A stretch of DNA of 40,618 nucleotides from Anaerotruncus colihominis (GCF_010206195.1 NZ_VIQT01000004.1:1-40618), one strand, 5' to 3'. Positions 8,255 through 18,135 are shown, counted from the first letter of the stretch. Numbers and translations are program-made. Notes: a model not told the origin generated them from the letters alone.

Positions 8255-10339
8255 CTACGGCGCCAGCGCGCCATAGCCCGAGCCGCCTGACGCCGCATCG
8301 CCCTGTGTAAAAAAGTACGCGTCGAAAATTTCGCGCGCAACCGGCGCGATCTGATATCCTTCCCAGCCCTTTTCCACCACGACCGCCACCGCAATCTCCG
8401 GATCCTCGGCGGGCGCGTATGCGATAAACACAGCGTTGCACAGCCCGTCTCCGCGTTCCGGCGTACCTGTTTTAGAGCCGACTGTAATCGGGTAATTGGC
8501 GAATGTGCCCGCTGCCGTACCGATGCGCGAAGCTGCGACCATGCCTTCCTGCACGGTTTTGATCGCCCACGGTTCGTCAATGAACTGCGCGACCTCCGGC
8601 TCATGTTCATAGACCGTTTCGTCAAGCGTATACGATTTGACCGATTTAAGCATTGTTACCTTCATGCGCTTTCCATTGTTGGCGATCGTAGCGGTGTAGT
8701 TTGCCAATTGCAGCGGCGAGATCGTTGTCGCCTGCTGGCCGATGGCCGCCTGGATGACATCGCCCGGCCGCCACGACGGATCGTCCGCATAAGCGGGCGA
8801 CGACGCCTTGACCTCAGGCGAGGCCACCTGCCCGATATTTTCGGCAAGCTCGATGCCGGTCGGCTGTCCGAAACCAAACAGTGCGCCGTATTCGTCAATT
8901 TTATCAATGCCCATATAATATCCGGCCTCATAGAAGAAAATGTTACAGGAATACCGCAGCGCCGTCACGACGCTGAGCATTCCGTGATAACCCTCGCACT
9001 GCGGCGAGTATCCAACATCTGTAAAGCGGCCGTAAATATGTGTACAATTGTACATCGTCTCCGGCGTAATCACGCCCTCGGCAAGCGCGGCGGCCGCAAC
9101 CATGGGCTTGAAGGAGGAACCGGGCGTATATGCGGCCGAAAGCGCACGGTTGAAAAGCGGCTCGCCCTCTGTCGCGGCAAGCTGGTCGTAATCGCGCTGA
9201 TATGTCGCCAGGTTGTACGATGGATACGTCGCCGCGGCAAGCAGCTCGCCAGTGTTGACTTCGACCACAACAGCCGCGCCGGCCTCGGCCTCCTGGCCGC
9301 GTCCGGGCTTTTTCGTCTCCCGGAGCATTTTAATGTTGCTCTCAAGCGCATCCTGCGCCACCTTTTGCAGGCGCGAATCAATGGTGGTCACAACCGTGTT
9401 TCCAGGAACAGGCTCATGCTCCTCCGCAACCTCGATCACATCGCCCGCGGCATTTGTCGTGATACGCCGCGTGCCGTCCGTGCCCTTGAGGTATCCCTCA
9501 AACGCAAGCTCCGCGCCGGATTTTCCGATCTGGTCATTCATCTGATATGTCTTTTCACCAATCACGGCTGAAATACTGTCGTCAGGATTTTTCACCTTTT
9601 CAGCCTCGTCCCACTGCGGCTTGTAGATCGGCCCGGTCGTCCCGACCAGATGCGGCGCCAGGTTGCCCGCCACATATTGCCGGATGGTGCTTTCCACAAC
9701 ATCGACGCCCGGAATCTCAAAGCTCCGTTCCTTGATTTTCGGGATCGTTTCGATCTTGATATCCGTAGCGAACGTATAGGGGACCGACGCAGAAAAACCG
9801 CGCTGATCCATTTCATAGCGCACGCCGGCCACACGGCGCGCGTCAAGCGGGCTTAACTCCTCCAGCCCGTAATTTTCGATCAGATGCGACATCACATCAT
9901 CCACCGTCGCATATTGCGCGACGCCGAGCGCGTCTTTCAGCCGCGCAATCGACACCTCGTACACATCGCTTTCCTTGAACGCGAACGGCTCCTGTTCTGT
10001 AATCGGCAGATTGTCAATCCAATCCTCATTGGCCTCCTCCATGATATCGATCAGGCGCAGAATCGTCCGGTTTGTTGTTCCGCGCTCCATATACGCCTGA
10101 TTGATCACCACGTCGCGTCCAATCGTATTTGATGCGAGGGGCCGGCCATTGCGGTCCAGAATTTCGCCGCGCGCCGCCTTGATCACCTGTTCGGTCGTGC
10201 TCCCGCGTTCAATTTCCGCCATTATCTTTTCGCCGTCAACCACCTGCATCTGCATCAGGCGCAGGCAATACAGCGCAAGCACCACGCACAGCAGCGTCAG
10301 CAGCAGCGCCGCGCGCAGCGATTGTCTTTTTGGATTCAT
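8255..10339 (-). CDS. mrdA: Penicillin-binding protein 2, elongasome transpeptidase
   Basis: A 694-residue class B penicillin-binding protein that cross-links peptidoglycan during side-wall growth. It has one N-terminal membrane anchor (about residues 9-26), a PBP dimerisation domain, and a transpeptidase domain with the three active-site motifs: S-S-F-K near 408, S-C-N in YSCNIFF, and K-T-G in SKTGTPERGD near 620. Its place after mreBCD supports the rod-shape (PBP2/MrdA) rather than septal (FtsI) role. The partner glycosyltransferase rodA, often nearby in Clostridia, is not in this window. A MITE-like element separates it from mreD. Confidence 0.93.
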   Translation of the reverse strand: MNPKRQSLRAALLLTLLCVVLALYCLRLMQMQVVDGEKIMAEIERGSTTEQVIKAARGEILDRNGRPLASNTIGRDVVINQAYMERGTTNRTILRLIDIMEEANEDWIDNLPITEQEPFAFKESDVYEVSIARLKDALGVAQYATVDDVMSHLIENYGLEELSPLDARRVAGVRYEMDQRGFSASVPYTFATDIKIETIPKIKERSFEIPGVDVVESTIRQYVAGNLAPHLVGTTGPIYKPQWDEAEKVKNPDDSISAVIGEKTYQMNDQIGKSGAELAFEGYLKGTDGTRRITTNAAGDVIEVAEEHEPVPGNTVVTTIDSRLQKVAQDALESNIKMLRETKKPGRGQEAEAGAAVVVEVNTGELLAAATYPSYNLATYQRDYDQLAATEGEPLFNRALSAAYTPGSSFKPMVAAAALAEGVITPETMYNCTHIYGRFTDVGYSPQCEGYHGMLSVVTALRYSCNIFFYEAGYYMGIDKIDEYGALFGFGQPTGIELAENIGQVASPEVKASSPAYADDPSWRPGDVIQAAIGQQATTISPLQLANYTATIANNGKRMKVTMLKSVKSYTLDETVYEHEPEVAQFIDEPWAIKTVQEGMVAASRIGTAAGTFANYPITVGSKTGTPERGDGLCNAVFIAYAPAEDPEIAVAVVVEKGWEGYQIAPVAREIFDAYFFTQGDAASGGSGYGALAP

Positions 10340-10395
10340 GCCTTCCCCCTGTCAGCGCCGCACCGGCCCTGCGCGCGGCGCATATTACTGGCCTA

Positions 10396-10554
10396 GGGCT
10401 TGTTTGGAAATAGAGGAATCGCCGGATTGTTCACAAACAGCTGGAGAATGCAAGGCAAAAAACGCAGGAATCCTTTCGGATTCCGAGGCTTTTTTACGCG
10501 GCGTCCGCCGCTGTTTGTAAAACAAGACGGTAATTTTAATTTTTCAAACAGCCC
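10396..10554. mobile_element. MITE-like non-autonomous element between PBP2 and mreD
   Basis: A 159 bp non-coding element with long imperfect terminal inverted repeats: the left end GGGCTTGTTTGGAAAT matches the inverted right end GGGCTGTTTGAAAAAT, and a second inner block (CCGGATTGTTCACAAACAGC on the left, CCGTCTTGTTTTACAAACAGC-like on the right) extends the similarity to about 45 bases per arm. An internal GGAATCC-TTTC-GGATTCC hairpin is followed on one strand by a T run. It ends four bases from the mreD stop codon. A TA target duplication is possible but not certain. Confidence 0.7.
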
Positions 10555-10558
10555 TTAA

Positions 10559-11080
10559 TCAGATTTCCATTCGTGCTTCAAACTGTCCGCGTATCAGCGC
10601 GAGCAGATAATAGATCAGCGGCGATACAGCCGCTGAATAGATAATACCCGGCAGGATCCCATATACAAATACCATCCACACGCTGTCGTAACCCCACATC
10701 ACATAATTGAGCAGGAAGTCGAGCAGGCCGCGCGTGAGCAGCACGCCGGCCAGCAGCAGAACATAGTTGATGATTCCGGGACGCAGCAGATACGTCACCA
10801 GCAGCCCGGCCGCAACGCACGCGGGCATGAGGATGATGGCGCTGAAACCAAACAGCGCGCTTCCGACCAGATCGCACAGGATACCAGCCAAAGCTCCATA
10901 AACGCCGCCTGCGAACGCACCCTCCAGCACGGCGATACACACAGCCGCCGGGATAACCAGATTTGGACGCACGCCCAGGATGGAAAAAAGGCGCGGCGTT
11001 GTCTGTAATACATATAAAAACAGCATAAGAACGGCATAGGCGGCATATTTGGCCACACGGTACCATTTCCGGTTATTCAA
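10559..11080 (-). CDS. mreD: Rod shape-determining protein MreD
   Basis: A 173-residue, very hydrophobic protein with about five to six membrane helices and a short basic N-terminus, matching MreD in size and position. MreD links cytoplasmic MreB and periplasm-facing MreC to the wall-synthesis enzymes. The start is TTG at 11080, preceded by AGGGGGG, and it overlaps the last bases of mreC, which indicates translational coupling. Sequence conservation in this family is low, so operon position carries much of the assignment. Confidence 0.88.
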   Translation of the reverse strand: MNNRKWYRVAKYAAYAVLMLFLYVLQTTPRLFSILGVRPNLVIPAAVCIAVLEGAFAGGVYGALAGILCDLVGSALFGFSAIILMPACVAAGLLVTYLLRPGIINYVLLLAGVLLTRGLLDFLLNYVMWGYDSVWMVFVYGILPGIIYSAAVSPLIYYLLALIRGQFEARMEI

Positions 11081-11933
11081 CGGGCGCGCCCCCCTTCTGC
11101 CCGTTGAAGGATGTGATCACCATTACATCGGTCAGATTGCGGATATCAGCGGTCGGTTCAATTTCCGCATACAGCGAAATATTGCCGGGCGCGTTGTCCA
11201 GCCTGGCGATCTTGCCGATCACAAGCCCTTTTGGATAGAGGTTTCCGCCTGATGTCACGACCAAATCCCCCTGCGCGGCGCCGCTTTCACGCGGCAGATA
11301 GTTCATGATGCAGCGGCCGTCCGCCGCGAGCACAACCGAGCCGTTGACAATGCCGATATCGCGCGTGCGCGCGTCGTAGGCGCCCACATCGATCTCAACG
11401 TCAAGAATGGTGATGACTTTTGAATAGGTCAGACCGACCTCCTTGACGCGTCCGACCAACCCGTCCGCGCAGATGACAGGATCATACGGCGCGACGCCGT
11501 CGAGCGAACCTCTGTCGATCGTGAACGAATAAAACCGGCTGTCCGGGTCGCGCGCGACCACAGCCGCAGGTTCCATCTCAAAATCCGGATGCTCCTCTTT
11601 GTATTCGATGTCCAGATATTTGCGCAGCTCCTCGTTTTCGTGCTTGTATTCCTCATAATTGACAAGCTGCGCACGCAGCCCGTTGATCTCGTCGCGCAGC
11701 GCCTCGTTCTCCTGCGCGACCTCGTCGGCACGCGCGTACCGTTGGAAAAGGCCGCTCACACCGTCCGAAATCGTCGATGAAAGCTTCTGAAACGGCGCGA
11801 CAATAGCTCCGGCCACCTGCTCGATGGCCGGAGACAGACCGCCTGTCCAGGATGCGCGCAGCATCAATGCAATCAGCATGATAAACAGGGCGATCAACAC
11901 TTTAAATTTTCCGCTTTTAAAAAATTCTCCCAA
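11073..11933 (-). CDS. mreC: Rod shape-determining protein MreC
   Basis: A 286-residue protein with an N-terminal membrane anchor (about 10-28), a coiled coil at roughly 65-110 rich in E, L and R heptads, and a C-terminal pair of beta domains containing the family stretch GLVGRVKEVGLTYSKVITI and VTSGGNLYPKGLVIGKI. MreC organises PBP2 and RodA in the elongasome. The start is TTG at 11933 with AAAGG nine bases upstream. Its stop overlaps the mreD start. Confidence 0.93.
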   Translation of the reverse strand: MGEFFKSGKFKVLIALFIMLIALMLRASWTGGLSPAIEQVAGAIVAPFQKLSSTISDGVSGLFQRYARADEVAQENEALRDEINGLRAQLVNYEEYKHENEELRKYLDIEYKEEHPDFEMEPAAVVARDPDSRFYSFTIDRGSLDGVAPYDPVICADGLVGRVKEVGLTYSKVITILDVEIDVGAYDARTRDIGIVNGSVVLAADGRCIMNYLPRESGAAQGDLVVTSGGNLYPKGLVIGKIARLDNAPGNISLYAEIEPTADIRNLTDVMVITSFNGQKGGAPVE

Positions 11934-12023
11934 GAGACGAAACCTTTCCAGACATCCGCCGCGGGCGGATGATGATACACAATTCGATCAGGCGCCCGAA
12001 AGCACAGGCGAATGATGTGGCCA

Positions 12024-12183
12024 AAAAACTTGAAAACGATTTGTTTTCAGGCAAGCGGGCTTTCAGCCCGCAGGCGCGTGAAATGCGCTTTTAACTATGT
12101 AATGCGAAACAGAACTGCGCAAACGGTCCTCCGCGGCTGTAGGCTGTACAAGCCGCAAACTTCAAAAGCGGCGCTTTTGAAGT
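12024..12183. repeat. Tandem hairpins between mreB and mreC
   Basis: Within the 260 bp gap lie four separate inverted repeats in a row: CTTGAAAAC/GTTTTCAGG, GCGGGC/GCCCGC with a TTTCA loop, GCGGCT/AAGCCGC, and a perfect ACTTCAAAAGC/GCTTTTGAAGT with a three-base GGC loop just after the mreB stop. No coding potential is seen. They could set the mRNA ratio of mreB to mreCD by processing or partial termination, which is inference. Confidence 0.6.
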
Positions 12184-12195
12184 GTTTCAATGATA

Positions 12196-13251
<1,056 letters not shown>

Positions 13252-13380
13252 ATTTGCAACGTCCCCCTTTAAATCTCAACAGGAACGATTTCCAATCGAA
13301 GCAATCCGCGTTTTGCGGTATGTAAAAGGCCATTCCTGTATATTTCTTCTTTGCGTTCCGTATGAAACAAAGCCCACCGC

Positions 13381-13842
13381 AGGCGGCTAGCCATCGACCG
13401 CGTATTGCCCTGGTCATAAGGCGGTTGCCCCATAAGCGGCGAGCCGTTGGGCATAACCTGGTATAATAAACACTCTGTGTTTATTATACCACAGCGGCAA
13501 GCTCTTTCAAGCTTGTCTGCCGCGAAGCGGCATGGTATATTTGACCATTGGGGCGGCAGCGTTTGCCGCCGGATGGCGGCCGCAAACGGCAAAGCTGTTT
13601 GCCCTGCGGTTATTATACCATGTCCGCGAAGCGGCATGGTATAATCGGCCATTGGGGCGGCAGCGGGCTGCGCCCGCGAATCGCCCCGGCCATGAGTCGT
13701 ATAATAACCGCCCTGCGGTTATTATACCATGTCCGCAAAGCGGCATGGTATAATATGCCATTGGGGCGGCAGCGGGCTGCGCCCGCGAATCGCCCCGGCC
13801 ATGAGGCATATAATAACCGCCCTGCGGTTATTATACCGTACC
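13381..13842. repeat. Tandem hairpin array (104-109 bp units) upstream of mreB
   Basis: Two near-identical 109 bp units (the word CATGGTATAAT starts at 13635 and 13744) and two more divergent units (one starting near 13531) fill the maf-mreB gap. Each unit holds: hairpin A, TATAATAACCGC/GCGGTTATTATA (13700-13726 and 13809-13835); hairpin B, TTATACCATG-CCGC/GCGGCATGGTATAA with a T bulge (13612-13644, 13722-13753); and hairpin C, GCGGGC-TGC-GCCCGC inside GGGGCG/CGCCCC. In the outer copy (13459-13491) hairpin A is TGGTATAATAAACAC/GTGTTTATTATACCA, so both arms changed together. No ORF was judged real. Confidence 0.85.
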
Positions 13843-13894
13843 TTTGTCCAATGCACAACAACCAGATTGTTAACGTTTTGCGTTTTTTACACCA

Positions 13895-14479
13895 TTAGCG
13901 GCAAATTTCGCCAAGACGTTCATAAATTGCGTTGACCGGCAGGCCCATAACATTGAAATAGTCGCCCGTAATCCCAGTGATAAAACGCGCGCCATACCCC
14001 TGGATACCATACGCACCGGCTTTGTCAAACGGCTCGTCCGTCGTCAGGTACCATGTGATCTCACTTTCATCAAGCGGCGCAAACGCAACGTCGGTTTTTA
14101 CAAAAAACGACTCCTCATGCCCGCTGCGGCAGAGCGCCACGCCTGTAAAGACCTGGTGTATGCGTCCGGACAAGCGGCGGAGCATCTGCGCCGCCTGTCC
14201 GGCGTCGCGCGGCTTTCCCAGGATCATCCCATCAATTGAAACAACTGTATCGGCGGCGATCACAATCGCGTCCATATGCTCCCACGCGGCGGCACGCGCT
14301 TTGCGCAGTGCGATTTCCCGCACGGCCTCGCCTGGCGCAGCGCCGGCCGGAAGCGTTTCGTCGGCGTTTGTGACGCATGTATCGAAGTCCGCAAACAGCA
14401 GCTTCATCAGTTCCCGCCTGCGCGGCGACTGCGACGCAAGCAGGACTCTATTCTCCCTTTTCATATTCATCGCGTTCAT
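13895..14479 (-). CDS. maf: Maf-family nucleoside triphosphate pyrophosphatase
   Basis: A 194-residue member of the Maf/HAM1 group, which hydrolyses non-canonical or excess nucleotides (dTTP/UTP for YhdE-type) to monophosphates. The N-terminal LLASQSPRRREL signature, AADTVV (catalytic aspartate region) and LGKPRD motifs are present. The ATG at 14479 follows AAGGA and is preferred over the TTG at 14482. It overlaps the end of the DUF4321 gene, so the two are coupled. Maf next to mreB is a long-standing Firmicutes arrangement. Confidence 0.93.
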   Translation of the reverse strand: MNAMNMKRENRVLLASQSPRRRELMKLLFADFDTCVTNADETLPAGAAPGEAVREIALRKARAAAWEHMDAIVIAADTVVSIDGMILGKPRDAGQAAQMLRRLSGRIHQVFTGVALCRSGHEESFFVKTDVAFAPLDESEITWYLTTDEPFDKAGAYGIQGYGARFITGITGDYFNVMGLPVNAIYERLGEICR

Positions 14480-14747
14480 CAAGACGCATCCTTTTCACTG
14501 TATATTTGTATCCCGCAAACGCGCCGATAAAGCACAGGATATGCGCCACCGTCACGCCAACCTCAAAACCGAACGCAAGCTTGATGACCGACAGATCGAG
14601 CACCGCCGGCGAATCCACCGGAATACCGATGCTCTTGCCGAACGCCAGCCACGACAAAAACGGAATCTGTGCCGTCGCCGCCGCCAGAAGCGCGCCGATC
14701 ACCACGGCCGCAATTAAATAAAAAACTGCTATCAGGGTTTTGCGCAT
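14448..14747 (-). CDS. DUF4321 domain membrane protein
   Basis: A 99-residue protein with two hydrophobic segments (about 5-28 and 55-82) flanking the family-typical stretch IPFLSWLAFGKSIGI and VLDLSVIKLAFGF. The C-terminus is short and charged (KRMRLDERDEYEKGE). The family has no established function but is often found beside maf and mreB in Clostridia. ATG at 14747 follows GGAGGG that overlaps the region after dut. It overlaps maf by about 30 bases. Confidence 0.85.
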   Translation of the reverse strand: MRKTLIAVFYLIAAVVIGALLAAATAQIPFLSWLAFGKSIGIPVDSPAVLDLSVIKLAFGFEVGVTVAHILCFIGAFAGYKYTVKRMRLDERDEYEKGE

Positions 14748-14762
14748 TGTTCATCCCTCCGA

Positions 14763-15194
14763 TCAGCTTCCTGTCGAGCCAAAGCCGCCCGCGCCGCGCG
14801 CCGTATCGTCGAGCGTCTCGCATTCCAAAAGCGGCGGCGTCTCCACCGCCAGAATCACCATCTGCGCGACGCGCATGCCAGGCTCTATGATAAACGCCTC
14901 CTGCGACTGGTTGCGCAGCCCAACCAAAATTTCACCCCGATAATCGCTGTCGATCACGCCGACGCAGTTTGACGGGACGATTCCATGGCGCACGCCAAGC
15001 CCGCTGCGCGCAAAAATGAATCCGGCCCGTCCCGGCTCAAGCTGTACGGCAAGGCCGGTCGGAATTGTGGCCGCGCCGCCCGGCTCCAGCGTCACCGGCG
15101 CGTCCAAGTCCGCGCACAGGTCAAGCCCAGCGCTGCCCGGCGTCGCATACGACGGGATTTGCGCCGACGGGCGCAGGCGTTTGATTTTTAACAT
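14763..15194 (-). CDS. dut: Deoxyuridine 5'-triphosphate nucleotidohydrolase (dUTPase)
   Basis: A 143-residue trimeric dUTPase that turns dUTP into dUMP and pyrophosphate, keeping uracil out of DNA and supplying thymidylate synthesis. All five family motifs are visible in order: SAGLDLCAD, ARSGLGVRHG, GVIDSDYRGEI, RVAQMVI and the C-terminal GAGGFGSTGS. The ATG at 15194 is preferred; the ATG at 15203 would abut the AAAAGGA ribosome binding site with no spacing. It heads the dut-DUF4321-maf run, just downstream of repeat R2. Confidence 0.95.
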   Translation of the reverse strand: MLKIKRLRPSAQIPSYATPGSAGLDLCADLDAPVTLEPGGAATIPTGLAVQLEPGRAGFIFARSGLGVRHGIVPSNCVGVIDSDYRGEILVGLRNQSQEAFIIEPGMRVAQMVILAVETPPLLECETLDDTARGAGGFGSTGS

Positions 15195-15237
15195 GGCGGT
15201 CATTCCTTTTCATTTATCATTTATATATGCGCTTATC

Positions 15238-15500
15238 TCAAAAGCCGGCGCCCGCCCCACTGTTCGCAGCGCAGCCTGTAAAAACACGGGGACTTGCCCC
15301 ACTGTTCGCGGCGCAGCCGAACTAAGTTTTTCGCCGAAGCCTTTTTTCAAAAATGCTGGAAAGGCGGGCGAAAACTTTTGATCGACGCGGCGTAAAACCT
15401 GATTACGCAACGCCTGCCCCACTGTTTACGGCGCAGCCGAACTAAGTTTTTTGCCAAGCTTTTTTTCAAAAAAGCGGGGGCCTTTTTTCAAAAAGGCCAG
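15238..15500 (+). repeat. Mosaic intergenic repeat R2
   Basis: Two CCCCACTGTTCGC-GCGCAGCC modules joined by a TGTAAAAACAC spacer are followed by a poly-T hairpin (GCCTTTTTTCAAAAATGC), the word GGCGGGCGAAAACTTTTGATC shortened in R3, a third CCCCACTGTTTACGGCGCAGCC module and two more hairpins (GCTTTTTTTCAAAAAAGC and GGCCTTTTTTCAAAAAGGCC). The last hairpin stops two bases before the U32 stop codon and could end that transcript. It fills the whole U32-dut gap. Confidence 0.85.
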
Positions 15501-15502
15501 AG

Positions 15503-17581
15503 CTACAGGACGGTTTTATAGAGGAGGCCGCGCGTGAACGGGCCGTCGCATCTGCCGCCGTGACGGTATGCGCGCAGGATGCGCGCGCAGTCGGCGGGCG
15601 TCTCGGTTGTAAAGCGCAGCTCGACGAAGTCGAAGCCGCCAAGCTCGTCCAAACGGTCCGCCATATACAGCGGCATCGGGTTGAGCAGCTCGGCGCAGCC
15701 ATACGCGCAGCTTGTATAAAAGGGTTCGCCGCGCCGGTCGGTTATGAAATTTTCCCCCTGCCTGCACCGCGCGCAGCCGACAAACGCCTTGACCGGACAG
15801 GCCCGCATTGTCATCAGCGGCAGGCGGCCGTACACAGTCACGCCGCGCAAAACCGGCGACCGCAGCGCCCGCGCCGCGTCAAGGCTCAATTCAAACGACA
15901 AAGCCAGATCACAAAGCCCCCATCCGGCCAGCGCCTCGGCCGCGTAGGAATTCGTTACATTGAGAAACGGCTCTCCGTGCATCGCAAAACCATAGTCCGC
16001 CGCAATCTGCGCCGCGCCGGGATTTCCCACCGCCGCATGCTTGACGCCATACCCGCGCAGGCGTTCAAGCTGCGCCCGCAGCCTGTCCTGTCCGTCAAAC
16101 AGAATGCGGGGAAGGCCCGCGCACAGCTTTTTTGGACACGGCGGCACATCCCTTTCAAGGAGGTCCAGCAACGCCTGCACGGGCAGCGTCACAAGCGCGG
16201 CCGCCTCCATCATTTCCTCACTGAGCTGTTTTGGATCGTACAGACGCACATGCAGCGCCGGACGCTGCGCGTGCGGACTGTCGGGCGGCGTCCAGAGTGC
16301 ATCCGCGTCAAATTGGACCGGCCGCGGCGCGCCCCGCTCCCCGTCGAGCTTTGCAAGCGCGTCGCGCCGCAGCGCGTTGATCGACGACGCAGGCAGCATC
16401 AGCCCCGGATCGATCGAACAAAGCGCCCGCTCTACACGATACGGCGTCCCTCCCGTCTTGCACAGCGCGGCGCGCGCACGGTCCGGGTCTGTCGGTTTAT
16501 TGACGGCCGCCTGCGGGATATCCCCCTCGGCGCAGACGCGGTTTCCGTCGCAGTCGAGTACCGACAGGGAAGCCGGCGCGCCGGCCTTCATCGCAAACGC
16601 CATCTCAACGCCGACCTTCTGCACCTGACGGCGCGGATCGGCGTACAGGTTTTCCAGCTTGCCAAGCACGCCGGCGGCCGCTGTCACATCCTCTTTCTGA
16701 CGATATCCAAACAGGTTGGAATCAATGCGGCCATCGAAATAACCATTCGTAAATCCACTGCGCGAAAATACGGCCTGCAAAGACTCCAAATCCGGCGTTT
16801 CACCCGCTAAGGCGGCGCGGCACGCCGTCACAGCGGCGGCGACATATTCCGGCCGTTTCATCCGCCCTTCGATTTTCAGCGAACAGACGCCGGCCTTTTG
16901 CAGCTCGCGGACGCGTTCAATCAGGCTCATATCCTTGAGCGAAAGCGCATGGCCGCAGCCGCCCGCCGTAAACGCCAGACGGCATGGCTGTGCGCACAGT
17001 CCCCGGTTTCCGCTGCGCCGCCCCAGCACGGAGCTTAAATAACACTGTCCCGAAACGCTCATGCACAGCGCGCCGTGTACAAACGCCTCGACCTGCATCG
17101 AAGTGCCGGCCGCGATGGCAGCAAGCTCATCCTTTGCGCATTCGCGCGCTGCAACGACGCGCGAAAACCCCATCGATTCCAGCCGGCGCGCGCCCTCGGC
17201 ATTGTGCACGGCCATCTGCGTTGAAGCGTGCAGCGGCAGTTTGGGCGCGCAGCGGCGCAGGATTGCCGCCTCGCCGGCGTCCTGCACAATCACGGCGTCC
17301 ACGCCGGCCGCGCAGGCGGCCTCGGCCGCCTGCATGAGCTGCGGGATTTCCTGTTCGAGCACAACGATATTGAGCGTCAGGTATACCTTGACACCCCGCA
17401 CATGGCACCGGCGGACAGTGTCCGCCAAATGCTCCAGCGTGAAGTTTTCGGCGTTGCGCCGTGCATTGAGCACATCAACGCCAAAATACACCGCGTCCGC
17501 ACCGCAGAGCAGCGCCGCATCAAGCGCGGCGGGACTGCCGGCCGGCGCGAGCACCTCCGGCTGACCGGCCCGTGCGCTCAC
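15503..17581 (-). CDS. U32 family peptidase-like protein with DUF3656
   Basis: A 692-residue two-part protein. Residues about 8-290 carry the U32 barrel with PEVLAPAGSPAALDAAL, ADAVYFG, ASTQMAVHN, and the family signature E-A-F-V-H-G-A-L-C-M-S-V-S-G-Q-C-Y-L-S-S followed by an R-G-x-C-A-Q-P-C-R cysteine pair; residues about 380-500 match the DUF3656 extension, and a cysteine-rich tail follows. U32 proteins include collagenase-like peptidases and the RlhA/TrhP group involved in RNA hydroxylation with iron-sulfur help, so RNA modification is as likely as proteolysis. It starts with GTG at 17581, overlapping the zapA stop (GTGA), so the two are coupled. Confidence 0.9.
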   Translation of the reverse strand: MSARAGQPEVLAPAGSPAALDAALLCGADAVYFGVDVLNARRNAENFTLEHLADTVRRCHVRGVKVYLTLNIVVLEQEIPQLMQAAEAACAAGVDAVIVQDAGEAAILRRCAPKLPLHASTQMAVHNAEGARRLESMGFSRVVAARECAKDELAAIAAGTSMQVEAFVHGALCMSVSGQCYLSSVLGRRSGNRGLCAQPCRLAFTAGGCGHALSLKDMSLIERVRELQKAGVCSLKIEGRMKRPEYVAAAVTACRAALAGETPDLESLQAVFSRSGFTNGYFDGRIDSNLFGYRQKEDVTAAAGVLGKLENLYADPRRQVQKVGVEMAFAMKAGAPASLSVLDCDGNRVCAEGDIPQAAVNKPTDPDRARAALCKTGGTPYRVERALCSIDPGLMLPASSINALRRDALAKLDGERGAPRPVQFDADALWTPPDSPHAQRPALHVRLYDPKQLSEEMMEAAALVTLPVQALLDLLERDVPPCPKKLCAGLPRILFDGQDRLRAQLERLRGYGVKHAAVGNPGAAQIAADYGFAMHGEPFLNVTNSYAAEALAGWGLCDLALSFELSLDAARALRSPVLRGVTVYGRLPLMTMRACPVKAFVGCARCRQGENFITDRRGEPFYTSCAYGCAELLNPMPLYMADRLDELGGFDFVELRFTTETPADCARILRAYRHGGRCDGPFTRGLLYKTVL

Positions 17582-17943
17582 TTTTCCTCCAGCTTTGTCT
17601 GGCCCTTTGTCTCGCGTCCGTCAAGCTGGCGGCGCAGATGGGCGTTTTCACGCTTGACCTCGTCAAGCTCGATGCGCGCTTTGGCGGCGTCCTCCAGATA
17701 CTCGGAAATCTGCGTGCGCATCCGGTCGGCGTTCTCCTCGCTGCGCTTGTATGCATCAATATAATTGATGGCGCACAGGACCATCACATCGTTAAACGAG
17801 ATCGAGGGGTTTTTATCGGTGACGCCGCGGATTTGCTCGTTAAGCTCCTGCGCCAGCTGCTGCACATATTCCTCCGGCTCCGCCGTTGAAATTGTATAAT
17901 GGACGCCGTTTACGACAATCCTTATCCGGTTGAATGTATTCAT
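17578..17943 (-). CDS. zapA: Cell division protein ZapA
   Basis: A 121-residue protein with the ZapA globular domain at about 5-60 (RIRIVVNGVHYTI ... YVQQLAQELNEQI ... NDVMVLCAINYIDAYKRSEE) and a long C-terminal coiled coil (about 65-112). ZapA binds and bundles FtsZ at the division ring. ATG at 17943. It is followed by the U32 gene with a four-base overlap; zapA-U32 pairing is common in Clostridia. Confidence 0.93.
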   Translation of the reverse strand: MNTFNRIRIVVNGVHYTISTAEPEEYVQQLAQELNEQIRGVTDKNPSISFNDVMVLCAINYIDAYKRSEENADRMRTQISEYLEDAAKARIELDEVKRENAHLRRQLDGRETKGQTKLEEK

Positions 17944-18017
17944 AATTCAGTCCGCTGCCTTCCTGTGGGTTTTGCGCGCAACGCGCGGCCGGCGTTGGAT
18001 TCTTATTGCCGGCCATC

Positions 18018-18046
18018 ATCCTTATTATAACGCATTTGGCCGCGCG
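18018..18046 (-). promoter_or_regulatory. Possible zapA promoter
   Basis: On the minus strand TATAAT (around 18021-18026) lies about 80 bases before the zapA start. The -35 position at 17 bases reads TTTATT, a poor match, so only the -10 is convincing. Confidence 0.45.
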
Positions 18047-18135
18047 AATAAAGGGGCGCACCCAAAAAAATCCACGAATGAGCGTGCATTCAATCGATAT
18101 GGCCTGTGCGCTTCCATAAATTTACGTCAAATCGC

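Noticed and set aside
13459..13835. Multiple promoters from TATAAT words in the mreB array
   Set aside because: Each TATAAT lies in a palindromic stem, and no -35 sequence lies at 16-18 bases upstream.
13381..13842. CRISPR array upstream of mreB
   Set aside because: Units are about 105 bp, nearly identical throughout with no unique spacers, and there are no cas genes.
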